A DNA stretch of 64,000 nt from Ceratobasidium sp. AG-K (lineage: Eukaryota > Basidiomycota > Agaricomycetes > Cantharellales > Ceratobasidiaceae). Position numbers and translations under genes: made by a program. Position 1 is the stretch's first letter. Each line of letters opens with the position of its first letter. Location of the stretch: positions 4,960,001 through 5,024,000 of the forward strand of contig JAWNGF010000002.1 of NCBI GenBank assembly GCA_037039685.1, read 5' to 3'. The notes under the pieces are model-generated. The model ran no database searches. It was not told the DNA's origin and saw nothing but the letters and a program-made list of their open reading frames with translations. Positions 1-10,489 of the stretch are shown piece by piece.

Positions 1-1194
1 GCTGGTGAAGCAGACATTGCATTACGCAAGTGCATATCGTCGCCAGTTTCGCTTATTCCCGGTCCAAGATACTTTTGCGTAACTCGGGGTATAGTCACAA
101 CCGGAAGCTATGGTGGGAATCTACATTTATATGCAACCATAGGTTATCACGACTTACCTCCTGGTCTGCAGAACCTAAGGGGGAGCTTTATCCAAGCCAG
201 CAAGGCGTGGATGGTGTCACCGGGGCCCAAGCCACAGACGGCCCAGATCAGTGTATGAAAACAGTTAGACAACAGATTGGCGCCGGGGCCGACTGGATAA
301 AGGTAATGTCTTAAAATGGGAGTCAGTCCGATTATCTTTTTATGTGACTCTATACTTGCTAGGTATACGGAGGTAAGCCATACCCCACGCATACATCCAC
401 GTTCCATACCTTAGTATTTGTTGTAAGACTACTCAGCTAGAGCTCGTGTTTCTCAAACGTCTCCCGCGGTCGGCCCACGCCCCATCCCCCTCTGGACCAA
501 ACCCGAGTGGGAGTCCCTCGTCAACACCTCTCATTCATTAGGAGTTAAAGTCGCTGTACACGCCGATACTGCCGAAGCAGCCTTGGCCGCACTCGGAGCA
601 GGTGCCGATACCATCGAGCACGGATCCGGCTTCAACTATGCTGTATTCGAGAGACTCCGCGAAACAAAGACTATCTGGAATCCAACCTTAGCAGTATACT
701 ACTCGATGGACCCTGACGGTTCTGAATGGGCGCAGTGTAAAAAAAACTTCCAAAATGTCCTGAGGGAAAACAAGCAGGTTTCTTATGATCAAAACCTGAG
801 CGTGCGTATTGCAACCGGAGGCGACACTGGCGTATTTCCGCACGGAAACAACGCGCTCGAGCTTCAGCTCATGCATTCGCTCGGCATGCCCGCGCGCCGC
901 GTGTTACAGGCAGCAACACTGGTTGGATGGGAGTGCGTGCGGGGTGTGGAATGGGACGGAGAACCCGGGAGGGTGCGACTCGAGTCTCATCAGCGGCAGC
1001 CTGAGACCTTAGGAGACAATGATACTCCGTTCGGGTGTCTCAGACGCGGGTTTGCGGCGGACATTATTGCCACTGCTGGAGATATAGTGGGAGACGATGA
1101 GAAAGGGTTTGGGGATGCTGTGAGTGCGGAGAAGGTTATGTTTGTAATGAAGTCTGGTAAAGTGTACAAGTTTGAGGGTAAATCGCTGGTATGA
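1..1194 (+). CDS. amidohydrolase family protein, copy 1 (5' end outside window)
   Basis: This is the C-terminal three quarters of a metal-dependent amidohydrolase (imidazolonepropionase / Xaa-Pro-dipeptidase-like branch), a cytosolic hydrolase of amide or cyclic amide bonds; the substrate cannot be read from sequence. Exons run about 1-112, 172-302, a 10-nt microexon at 363-372, and about 432-1194. Visible motifs are GADWIKVY (the Lys is the usual carbamylated metal ligand), a His in KVAVHAD, DTIEHG, and GGDTG with the late metal-ligand Asp. It is a paralog of the gene at 7730-9365 with the same intron positions and high identity. After the microexon it reads ARARVSQTSP where copy 2 has DYSHQYRISQTSP, so a conserved Asp-Tyr is lost or the acceptor differs. 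The HxH metal site lies upstream of the window. Confidence 0.85.
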
Positions 1195-1389
1195 ATCGGG
1201 ATGTAGCAGTGGTACGTTTGTATTTTCCACGCTGAATCTAACACAGGGCACGCATATAGCCATGTAAAGATATCACGGCACGTTCCATGAGAGTATTAGC
1301 ATAGATATATGGCACCTACAGCTGAGTACTATGTTATGAGTCTGATGAACAAGGCTTTCCAGTCGCGAGGAAGCCTGAGCCACTACACA

Positions 1390-4300
1390 TTACTCTGCAT
1401 TCTCCACTTTCACGTCTCTAGCAGCTCGTACCGGATCCACTTCAATAACTGTTCCAGGAACGTCAAGAGTACCGAAATTGGGTACGGTATCTGGATCAAT
1501 CGCTATGTCAAGCAAGCCTTTGAGGACCAAGCATGCTCCAGTTTTGGAGCTGCCATCGGTTTCCTCTGTGTGCCTTGCTCCTCGAATACCTGGTAATGCG
1601 CAATATTCAGCTAGATATCAGGGGTCAAGCTAAAAATGACTTGCAGGATGGGCATCCGTTTTGACACGAACAAGCTACTAATGCCTCGTAAGCTGACCAT
1701 AGAAGAGTTGATACTTGATTCATCGTCAGCTATATGTTCAGGTACCCATGAGTCCGCCTTACTTTGTTCGAATGCTTTCGCACAAACGCCACTTCCTTCC
1801 CCTGCAGCATCATAAAATATCAATCTATGGGAAAGACTGAGCACTGGATTCTAGCCGAAAATAGGATCAAGCCTACCGAGCGGCACATTTTCGGATTGGT
1901 TTTCGTTGTGGATCGGCTTTGGGGGATGGTGGAATAAAGTTCAAAACCTTCATGTCGCTGGCTAGATGCGTGTGATTGAGCATTGCTTGTTGCGCTGCAT
2001 AAATGGCTATTTCCGGGTAGATCCCTTTCGCTTGTAGCAATCCGATAATCGGTTTGGGAACGTTCATCCACATCCCTGCGTAAAAAAAAAATGGGCAAGC
2101 GGCGGTATTAGACAAACCAACGAACATTACCTGTAGTCATACGCTCGTATGGTGGCGTTTCGAGGGACACGATGTCGAGTATAACCCCGTTTCTAGTTGC
2201 AAGGGCGTTAGCACATTCGAGTAGTGAAATGAAATGTATTCCTTGCCTTATTTTCTTGAACCCAGTCACTTGAATCGAGACGTATACAGTGCCGTAAAAT
2301 GCTTGCTGCGCCGATTTTCTAACCGCACGGATACGGTGCGTTTGATTTGGAATGATCTCTCTGTTTGACATATTGAATGAGTAGGCGTCATCATCAGCAG
2401 GTAAAATACTTGCGTAATGTCACTGTGTTAATCATGTGATGAGTTGGGTTACAGCGTAGCACAGTGCGGACGGAACCTACTTGGGGCTAGTATACCAATT
2501 CACATCTGAACGTATGAGCCGTGCAAGCTTTTGGTCGTGACTGACTTCCTGTACCTGCAGATACATTCCCATGAATTGAGACCTCCACGTGAGCGAGTTA
2601 CTCACAACATATGTTTGACCTTGGTGCATGAACTAGGCCAAATATTAGACTACACCCTCCGTTGTGGATCGGCCAAATGCTTACCACCCCACCCTCATAC
2701 AGCTGGAAAGGCCCATTGTTGTCAGAGGATCAATTGAAACTAGAGTGAAGTATAAACGGACTCTCGCACCTCGAAAATTGCCCGCGAAAATTCCATTTCT
2801 TCTAGCATTTTCGCTTGACCATCAGACCTTTCAAGGTACGTAACATCGATCACCGCGTACTTGACTTCTTGGATGCCTCGAATCGAAATGAATTTCGAGG
2901 GAGAAGGAAGGAACTTTGGGTTGGCGTGATACCTAGAAGAAACGAGTGTCATTCTGAGTGTTGGCGTGAACTTGTAAGTAAACTGTACCTACCAGCCGTC
3001 ATTATCCCTCTTCAGGCTTGAAGTGCAGAAGTTCGGTAATGATGGCCCAAAATACAATTGATCATGGGCTTCGTGTATCGGCATTTCGTGGGCAGCGCAT
3101 TGGAGGTGACTTTCAAGTAGTACTTGGTTATCTAGATCGACGTGGAGGTCTTCGATATTCTAAGACTTCGATCTTAGAGATTTTGGACTGCCAGAACCAA
3201 GTTTACCGTTACCTTGGAAAAGAGTTCGTCTGGATGTTCTACGTAATGCTGGTCAATCCCTTTATTATCTGCAACCATAATAGACAACGCGTCGCGTGCA
3301 CGGCGACCGGCCCGCCCCATTTGCTGTAACTGGACATAAGCGTAAGCTATAGCATAGCATCAAACAAGGCAGCTGACATACCAAGCTAGCCAGCCCAGAC
3401 GGGAAGCCTAGAATAATCACCGCATCAAGTGTCCCAATGTCGACGCCGAGTTCCAGGGCATTTGTCGCAATAATGCCAAGCAAATTGCCTGAAAAAGCCT
3501 CGTGCTCGATTTGTCGCCTATCCTACGCTAAGAGTGAGTTCCATGCATACACATTACCCTAATAGCGAATTTACATTTTGGGAATACCCTCCCCGGTAGG
3601 CTTTGACCTTAGACAGTACGTCTAATCTTCCTTCGGAGGTTAATTCAGCCCGTACATTCTTCATAAGGGTTTCGCATGTACGGCGTATCTGCAGAACGCG
3701 TCAAAGGTGGATTTCCGAGAGCCGAGAGAGGGAAGAGGGCAACTAACCTTGCAAAACACAATTGTTCGGATGCCTTGCTTTATCAGAGTTTTAAACAACC
3801 AACCTGCCTCCGAAATCGAACTGATTCTACCCGCCGATGGATCCAGCGGATCCACGCTTGGTGGATTCCATAGCAAAAAGTGCTTTTGACCGGCGGGCGC
3901 TCCGTCATCTGTGACTACCTCTATGTTCTATTCGCTCGAGTCGCGTAAGTCACTTGGAAGGTGTAATGACTTGAATGTACCTCGACGCCAAAGATGTCTT
4001 CCATGTGCTGTCATGCTGACTGTTAGCGACACTTGGATGTAGATGCAACAGGCTACCCACTCGGCGGGGATTGGCTATAGTTGCGCTGCAACTGACAAAT
4101 AGGGTATCCTGGTCTTCACCTCCGTATTAGAGAGCAGAAGTTAAGTTTCAAGTGCAACTTACTGCCATTGGCTGCGCATACTCTTCTCAGTCGACGCATA
4201 ATCATAGCAACATGACTCCCAAATGCGCCTGTGTAATAATGCAACTCGTCAACGACTACAATATGCAAGTTCTTGAAAAATCTTGTAAGCAGTTAATGTT

Positions 4301-6227
4301 ACACCATGGTAAGCCTTTACCATACACCACACATACCTACGCCAGTTCTCCTCGTACGGGAGGATGCCTGCGTGGAGCATATCCTAAATAACTTTAGTCC
4401 TCGTCATAATGCCCGCCGTGGAAACCAAACTTACAAAATTTGTGAAAATAATTGACGCGGTTTGGCGTATCGTGTTCCGTAAGTCCTGAGGGGTATCTCC
4501 ATCATATGTCGCGACCTATTGGTGTTTCAGAACCCATTTGTGATATTGGAGGAGCGCATATATCTACCTTTACGTCTTCCAATCCAGGGCATTGTAACAA
4601 TAGTTGCTCGATCGCTAACTTTTGGTCTTGTGCGAGTGCCTGGAAGACATTTAGCAAAAATGTCTGGTTGAAATAGAATATTGTACTTTGGTCGGGTAGA
4701 CAAAAAATGCGGTGACGCATTTGTCTTTTTCGAGGGCACAAAGTGTGGGAAGCTAGAATTGATCGAGATTCATGTTTCAGTACGTCTGCATAACGCAAAC
4801 GCGGACGCACTTGATATATAATACTTTTCCCTGAGGCGGTGCTCGTGGATACTATAACGTTTTTTCTGTCCCATATTGAGTTGATTGCCGCCGCTTGATG
4901 AGTGTAAAAGCCAGTCACACCACGAGTTGCTTGCAAAGCTTTGGCCATATTTTTAGATAGTGGACGCAACAGCTCACCTATGTCACCAACTTTCAGCAGG
5001 TCATACAACGAGGTAGCGGAGAAACAGACCCCAGCGTGACTCGCGCTGTTCAAAAACGCGTTCATAGACGATTTGGTCCCGATACTCAAAACCCCTCTCA
5101 TGTGATTGCTTGAGTTCCTCGATTATACTTTGGATTGAGGGTCGGTCCTTTGGGATGGGGATAACAGGTGCTTTTCGCGAAGAGGGGCTAGATTGGGTCT
5201 CTCTCAGGACGGACGATGGGTCAACCGGTATGTGATCGCGGGCGGCATTCGAAATTAAGACGACCGGGTCTTCTGAACTGATCGCAGATGCAGCGATTAA
5301 CCTAAACCAATCAATTTAGAACACTTTCCGCTTGAATAAGCACCTTATACGCTTACTCATTCACGGCGGTACAAAACCGCTCATTGCGCCTCTCAATGAG
5401 TTGTTTAAGTGCTGTAGGCGACAACGCAACTGGCAGCGCGTATCCACCGCCCTGCGGATGTATCCTTAAAGTAGGTCAGACTAGCCACGGAACATTGAGG
5501 TATTGCGAATTGCTAAGCCCACGTTTGCGTACCCCTGCCCTTTCCATTCTCGACGAAATCAAGAACCAAAACATATTCTTCGCCGTCGGAACCACTTGAA
5601 AAGTTACGTGGTGCGTATAGATCCACTGAACCGTCTTTTTCCATCGTGTCTGCGTTGATTCTGATGTCGGCTTCGTTGAAGTATGCGAACTGGACAGTTT
5701 CCGGTAGTAGCGCTCTGACAGATGTGTTCATTGGCGAGCCTAAGGCTACTCAGTCGGGCTTACTTGATTTGCGCCACACGTTCGAGCTCCAGCGGTCTAG
5801 TTGCTTCGCGGTCACCAAAGTATACATTTAAACACAAAATTAAGAGCTTACTTTTTCAAGATGTTCTCGACCGACTTGCGAACGATTGAAAACGTGATTG
5901 CAAGGTGCTTTCGGGAAGAGCAAAACGCTATAACAGTGTTTAATGCCTGTTGCGTTCTCGGTAATCCAGCCTATTGATAGTAGTGGCAGCAGGCTTACTT
6001 TGAACACTTTGAACAGCTGAAAAGTCATGCGGAATAAGTAGCGCCCAGAAAAAGCAAGAATTATGGAAGCAACTTGCATCTTGAAAGAACACAGGCCAAT
6101 CTGATTCCTCGGTTTTCTTGACGGATGCTTTGCCCTTTGGTTGCGTCTTTGTGGCGCGTTGGTTAGATGGGTTGGAAGAGCCGGTATGGTTGTACGTGGT
6201 AGGCGACCTTTTTCTTTTGGGTGGCAT
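1390..6227 (-). CDS. HRQ1: ATP-dependent 3'-5' DNA helicase Hrq1 (RecQ4-like)
   Basis: Superfamily 2 helicase of the Hrq1/RecQ4 group, acting in the nucleus in DNA repair (inter-strand crosslinks) and genome stability. I read about 17 short introns. The start is MPPKRKRSP, basic and NLS-like. Then comes NTVIAFCSSRKHL with the N-terminal family motif, FYTHQAAAINSI (Q-motif region), STSTASGKS (Walker A), FVYPTKALAQDQ (motif Ia), VVVDELHYY (DEAH-type box as DELH), FVSCSATIANP (motif III), IATNALELGVDIG and QQMGRAGR (motifs V and VI). The C-terminal DUF1998-like part contains LIFYDAAGEGSGVCAKAFEQ and the Cys cluster ACSCQNGCPSC. The last intron (1590-1644) uses GC-AG. The gene looks intact although its exons are scattered over frames. 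It lies antisense between two amidohydrolase paralogs. TCACGTG is found 85 bp upstream. Confidence 0.9.
1590..1644 (-). other. HRQ1: GC-AG intron in HRQ1
   Basis: The donor reads CCATCCT|GCAAGTC and the acceptor TTACCAG|GTATTC, 55 nt apart. Splicing gives GCPSC followed by IRGARHTEE and keeps the frame to the stop at 1390. The alternative GT donor four bases downstream leads to an early stop. Confidence 0.75.
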
Positions 6228-7675
6228 CTTGCGGCACTATAGTAGTTGGAATACGCGAGTTGCAACTCTCTCGATCACCTGGTTGGATATAGAATACTCC
6301 TGGGATATAATCACGTGGTTTCCTGTCATTCCCTGCGTCCTTCTACCAGAGCACATCGTTGCTGGTGAAGCTTACCATTTGTTACATCCGCTCCTACATG
6401 CATTGCATCGCCAGGAACCCCCAATAAATTCCCCTTTACAATCTACTGAGATCTTTCACTGCTCTCACTACTGGGAAGGGAAGCCTAGATGGACCACAAT
6501 AGTTCCGGCTCAAGTTTCCAGCCCCATGCTCAGGGAGCCTAAGTACCGAGAATCGATCGAATGAATACTGTCTGGTTGGGTAAGATGTATCAAGTGTGTA
6601 GCTCTCTGGTGCTGTCGTGTCAACAAACATATATAAGCGCACGATCCACGAGCCCAAAAAATATGCTCAGTCCTATGCCCTGATACTTATCGTGCACATC
6701 TGCTTTTGCCCTCCCAAATCTGAAGTCGAGCTTGTCGAATGCCGCGGCTTTTTTTGGTTTCTTGAATCCGGCTGCTCCCCACGCAAATACTCAAGACCCC
6801 GTATTGATAACACGCCAGTCAAGGCAGTCTCACTGTCATCCATCGTAGCTAGGTGCGAGAAACGTACTTCCCAACAATTTTCTGGCATAATTCTCAGCTC
6901 ACCTCCTAGCATGGGATTTGGTTTCGAGTAATAGACGCAGGAATGCGTTTCTTCTCTATGTTTAATTTCAGTCTATCCAGGGCCACTCACTGTTGGCTGT
7001 CATACAGAGAAATCCTAAGCACTCTTGGTCCTGAAATGGGTGCGCCCATTAACCAGCACGTACGGTAAAGTCTCGATATGATGATGCACGGGTCATGCCT
7101 AGCATACGGAAGCATTCGAAGCATTCCCTACACATGGCCTTAGCAAGAAGGAAGGTGGGCGACTCTCAGGGAATGGCTCTTTGCTAACCGTCGCTTCACA
7201 GTTTTGGGCAGAGTTCCGCCTCTGAAGAACTATTGCGAAAAGAAGGAACGGGATATTTCGTTGGTGCCAAGGATTATATGGTATAGCCAAGAGCTACCGC
7301 CTGATGGGGGGAGTAATTTGCCTTCAGTTTGCGAGCTTCGGAGGCAATTAGTCATGTCTAGAACCATCGGCAGTTCAATAAACTCGCCGTTTAGGTGAAT
7401 TGTACTGGGTGGAGGTAAACCTTCAATCGGTGGGTCCCATCCCACAAAATACTTAGCAATATACACATTATTTGCTCGCTCGCTGCCGCCACCTTGCTGT
7501 CCCGCCAGCCCTCCCTTGACTGTGGAGGTACCCTCCCGGACCGCAATAGCATTTCACTTTGTGAGAGGGAGAAGTTGACATTTCAGGAGCTGAAATTCGC
7601 TTATGGTAACCCTACACATGGACGAACCTCCTTAGGATATTCCGGACCTGCCCCGGCATTCTCAGCCGTCAGCCT
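6228..7675. other. unassigned region with short minus-strand ORFs
   Basis: Between HRQ1 and amidohydrolase copy 2. It holds TCACGTG at 6311-6317, likely part of the HRQ1 promoter. On the minus strand there are three short open stretches (6436-6657, 6673-6912 and 7230-7466). The best protein-like one, at 7230-7466, begins MYIAKYFVGWDPPIEG and may be a two-exon remnant continuing to 7099. I recognise no family and cannot join them into one convincing gene. They may be a small lineage-specific gene or decayed sequence. Confidence 0.3.
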
Positions 7676-7683
7676 TATTTAAA
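7676..7683 (+). promoter_or_regulatory. TATA-like box of amidohydrolase copy 2
   Basis: TATTTAAA lies 47 nt upstream of the ATG at 7730 and is followed by a CT-rich stretch (ctctactctgctctcgctgg), a common layout in fungal promoters. The assignment rests on position and sequence only. Confidence 0.4.
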
Positions 7684-7729
7684 CCTCTACTCTGCTCTCG
7701 CTGGCAGTTGCTCCGCTTGTTAAACTACT

Positions 7730-9365
7730 ATGACTAGGATTGTATCCCCTGTGCGGACCCGAGCTGCTCAAACGCGAATCCTAGTCAACAACTATTTCGA
7801 TTCGGTACAGGCTGAATTTGTTCAAGGGAATCATGTTATTACTGTGGAGAATGGGCTTATCCTGAGCGTCCTCAAAGAGTCAGAAGTGCCCTACTGGAAG
7901 CGCGCGCCCGAAAGTCCCGATGTAATCGACCTACGAGGGACAACCGTATTGCCAGGTTTCGTAGATACCCATGTACACAGTGAGATCTATCGTTTGACTT
8001 TCCGGCTGACAAATGGTGACGTTTTCTACAGTGTTTCTCCATCCCTACAAAGAGGCCTCATGGAGCAACCAACTGACTCGGGAGAGTCTACCCGAGCGAA
8101 CTATACGTGGAGTCAAACATGCACGAGATACACTCCTTGCCGGCTTCACCACCGTTCGAGATCTTGGTACGGAAGGAGCAAGTGATGCAGACTTTGCCTT
8201 ACGGAAATGCATCTCGTCACCTCTTTCTCTCGTTCCCGGTCCGCGGTATTTTTGCTCTTCTCGGGCTATTGTCACAACTGGGAGCTATGGTATGAGCCTT
8301 TTTGATTTAATGAATCCAAGACCATTTATATCCCGGTTTTAAGGTCCTAAGCTCGAGCTCTACCCTGGTCGAGAGGGTGTAGACGGGGTCACAGGTGCCC
8401 AGGCCGCAGACGGGCCAGATGCATGCATGAAAGCAGTCAGGCAACAAGTCGGCGCTGGTGCTGACTGGATCAAGGTATGGCCCCCTGTTCATGTATATAG
8501 TTCAACATTCTCACAAAGCATAACGATGAATTAGGTATACAGCGGTAAGCTCCATATTATGCATGTATCCGCTCTTTTTCTAATATACCTTTCCGCGCTA
8601 GATTATTCGCATCAGTACCGTATCTCTCAAACATCCCCCACAGCCGGAGCGCGTCCTATCCCTCTCTGGACCAAACTTGAATGGGACTCACTAGTCAATA
8701 CTGCTCACTCACTGGGCGTCAAGGTCGCATCGCACGCAAATACTCCCACTGGTGCCTTGGCCGCACTCGAGGCGGGCGCAAGCACGCTCGAACATGGGTA
8801 CGACTACAACCAGGAAGTCTTCGACAAGCTCCGTGAAACCAAAGCTTTCTGGAATCCAACCCTATCTGTATTTTCGCTTGAACCCGATAGTCCAAAATGG
8901 CCAAAACTCAAACAGGCCGTGCAAGCCGCTCTGAAGGAAAACGAACGGGTGCAGTGGGATAAAGACCGCATCATTCGAATTACATGCGGAGGCGATACGG
9001 GTCCATTTGCGCATGGAAATAACGCTCTCGAGTTGCAACTTCTCCATTCACTGGGCATGCCTGCACGTCGCGTTTTACAGGCTGCAACCCATCTCGGCTG
9101 GGAGTGCGTGCGGGGTATGGCATGGGACAGTGCAGCAGGAGCGGTACGGCTCAAAGCTTATCTCGAAGATCCCACGCCTCTAGGGGACAACGAAGTTCCG
9201 TTTGGCTCCATTGAACCCGGGTTCGCGGCTGACCTCATTGCGACAACCGGGGACCTAGTTGGCAATAATGAGCAAGGCTTTGCGGACGCTGTGAGTGCGG
9301 ATAAGATCGTCTTTGTGATGAAAGCGGGGAAGATGTACAAGTCTGGAGGCGAGCCGGTGGTATAA
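7730..9365 (+). CDS. amidohydrolase family protein, copy 2 (complete)
   Basis: Complete paralog of the gene at the left window edge; a cytosolic metal-dependent hydrolase with a predicted TIM-barrel core. It starts at ATG 7730 after a TATA-like box. The N-terminal beta-sandwich part is followed by LPGFVDTHVH with the HxH metal site, TTVRDLGTEG, GADWIKVY (predicted carbamylated Lys), KVASHAN (His ligand), STLEHG, and ITCGGDTG (Asp ligand). It ends with a typical amidohydrolase strand, FAADLIATTGDLVGN. Exons: 7730-about 7980, about 8035-8290, 8343-8475, a 10-nt microexon at 8535-8544, and about 8602-9365. All metal ligands are present, so it should be active. Imidazolonepropionase, prolidase-like or lactonase-like activity are all possible. 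Confidence 0.88.
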
Positions 9366-9554
9366 AACGGCGAGTTAGGCATGATTTTGTTCTATATATG
9401 TGCCTAACTTATGCGTATAGCCAGCGGCTACGGTCTTCGAGTGCTTCCGTAAAGCTCCCGTTGCATTTACAGGCCCGAGTTAATGTTCGCATCCGATGTA
9501 TGTACTAGCGAAACACAAAATGATCTTCAAACCTACCGATAACCTTAAAGGGCG

Positions 9555-10129
9555 TCATTTTTCTTTTGTCTTTGGAGATTTACCAATGGCCCAGGTGGCT
9601 GGGTTTCGGGGGGTACCTAACATGGAGTCAATAGTGGAGACTGGAGTGCCAGGTATCCGGGGTGAACGGCCGATTACCAATGGGTGGACTGAAGGTGCGG
9701 GGCGAGATTTATCCGCATCGTCCTTGGAATACTGGCTGGGGGGACAGAGCGAGACATTCAGAGTCTCTGAGAACACCATATTGGGTATTATTTCCTCTAT
9801 GTCTTCGTGTTCATCGTTGGCGGACCCGATGGACCTGTGGTAGATATCTCGGGACCGCACAGAACTAAAATCAGAAACCGAGTCGGACCAGATTGAACAC
9901 AGCGAGATGTCCTGGCAAACCATAGGGAATTCCAAGAGCTTAGTAGAGATGAGTTCAAAATTCTTCGGGTATAGGCGTAACATAGAGTGACAGCTTGGAT
10001 GCTGGCTTTCTGAACAAGTTTAACAAAGTGATAGGTTGGGGTGCGCTCGCTTCCTGCCAACATCTCGAGCGTAGGGGAAATAATAACCATGGCAGACGAG
10101 TAGTAGTCTACAATGTTAGGAGAAGACAA
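9555..10129 (-). CDS. hypothetical protein, possibly cyclin-like N-terminus
   Basis: Two open stretches on the minus strand join through a plausible 50-nt intron (GTCACT...CTAAG). The start is MSSPNIVDYYSSAMVII, followed by a segment HFVKLVQKASIQA that faintly recalls the first helices of Pcl/Pho80-type cyclins. The rest is Ser/Pro/Asp-rich and ends in KSPKTKEK. The protein would be about 180 residues. The cyclin resemblance is weak and most of a cyclin box is missing, so it may be a truncated gene or unrelated. Nothing in the neighbourhood helps. Confidence 0.35.
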
Positions 10130-10489
10130 TGCGGCTGAGGGATGAGAGAACTAGCGAGCACACAAGTGGCGAACAAGTGGAGCGAGCGAGCTTAAAGACG
10201 ATAAGAGTATCCAAGCGCCAGTTCACGATTTCATGGTGCTTATTGAGAAAACGCCCTCCCCTATCTCCTTAGAGCCCTAGAAATAACGAATCAATGGCGT
10301 GCTCGATTGTATGCACTGGACCAGGGGGTGGACCAGGAGAAGCAGCCATACTGACAAACTGGACAATTACATACTCATTGGCCTCGATGGACCCTGAGCA
10401 ATGAAGATCACGAGACCATACGCGCCCAAGCAGTAATCTATCGCACCTTCGAGTTTGTACCACGTCAGCGTTGTGTATGAGACAGCACC
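10130..10489. other. intergenic region upstream of DCR2-like gene
   Basis: 360 bp between the hypothetical minus-strand gene and the phosphatase gene, serving as a divergent promoter. It holds a GAGCGAGCGAG-type short repeat near 10180. A short minus-strand open frame (10269-10463) shows no family. I see no further feature. Confidence 0.4.

Noticed and set aside
2740..4391. Apparent decay of the HRQ1 gene into short fragments
   Set aside because: When introns are spliced by hand all helicase motifs join in order, including blocks first read as frameshifts (for example IYQLPTLCALEK and FFVYPTKALAQD), so the gene is intact.
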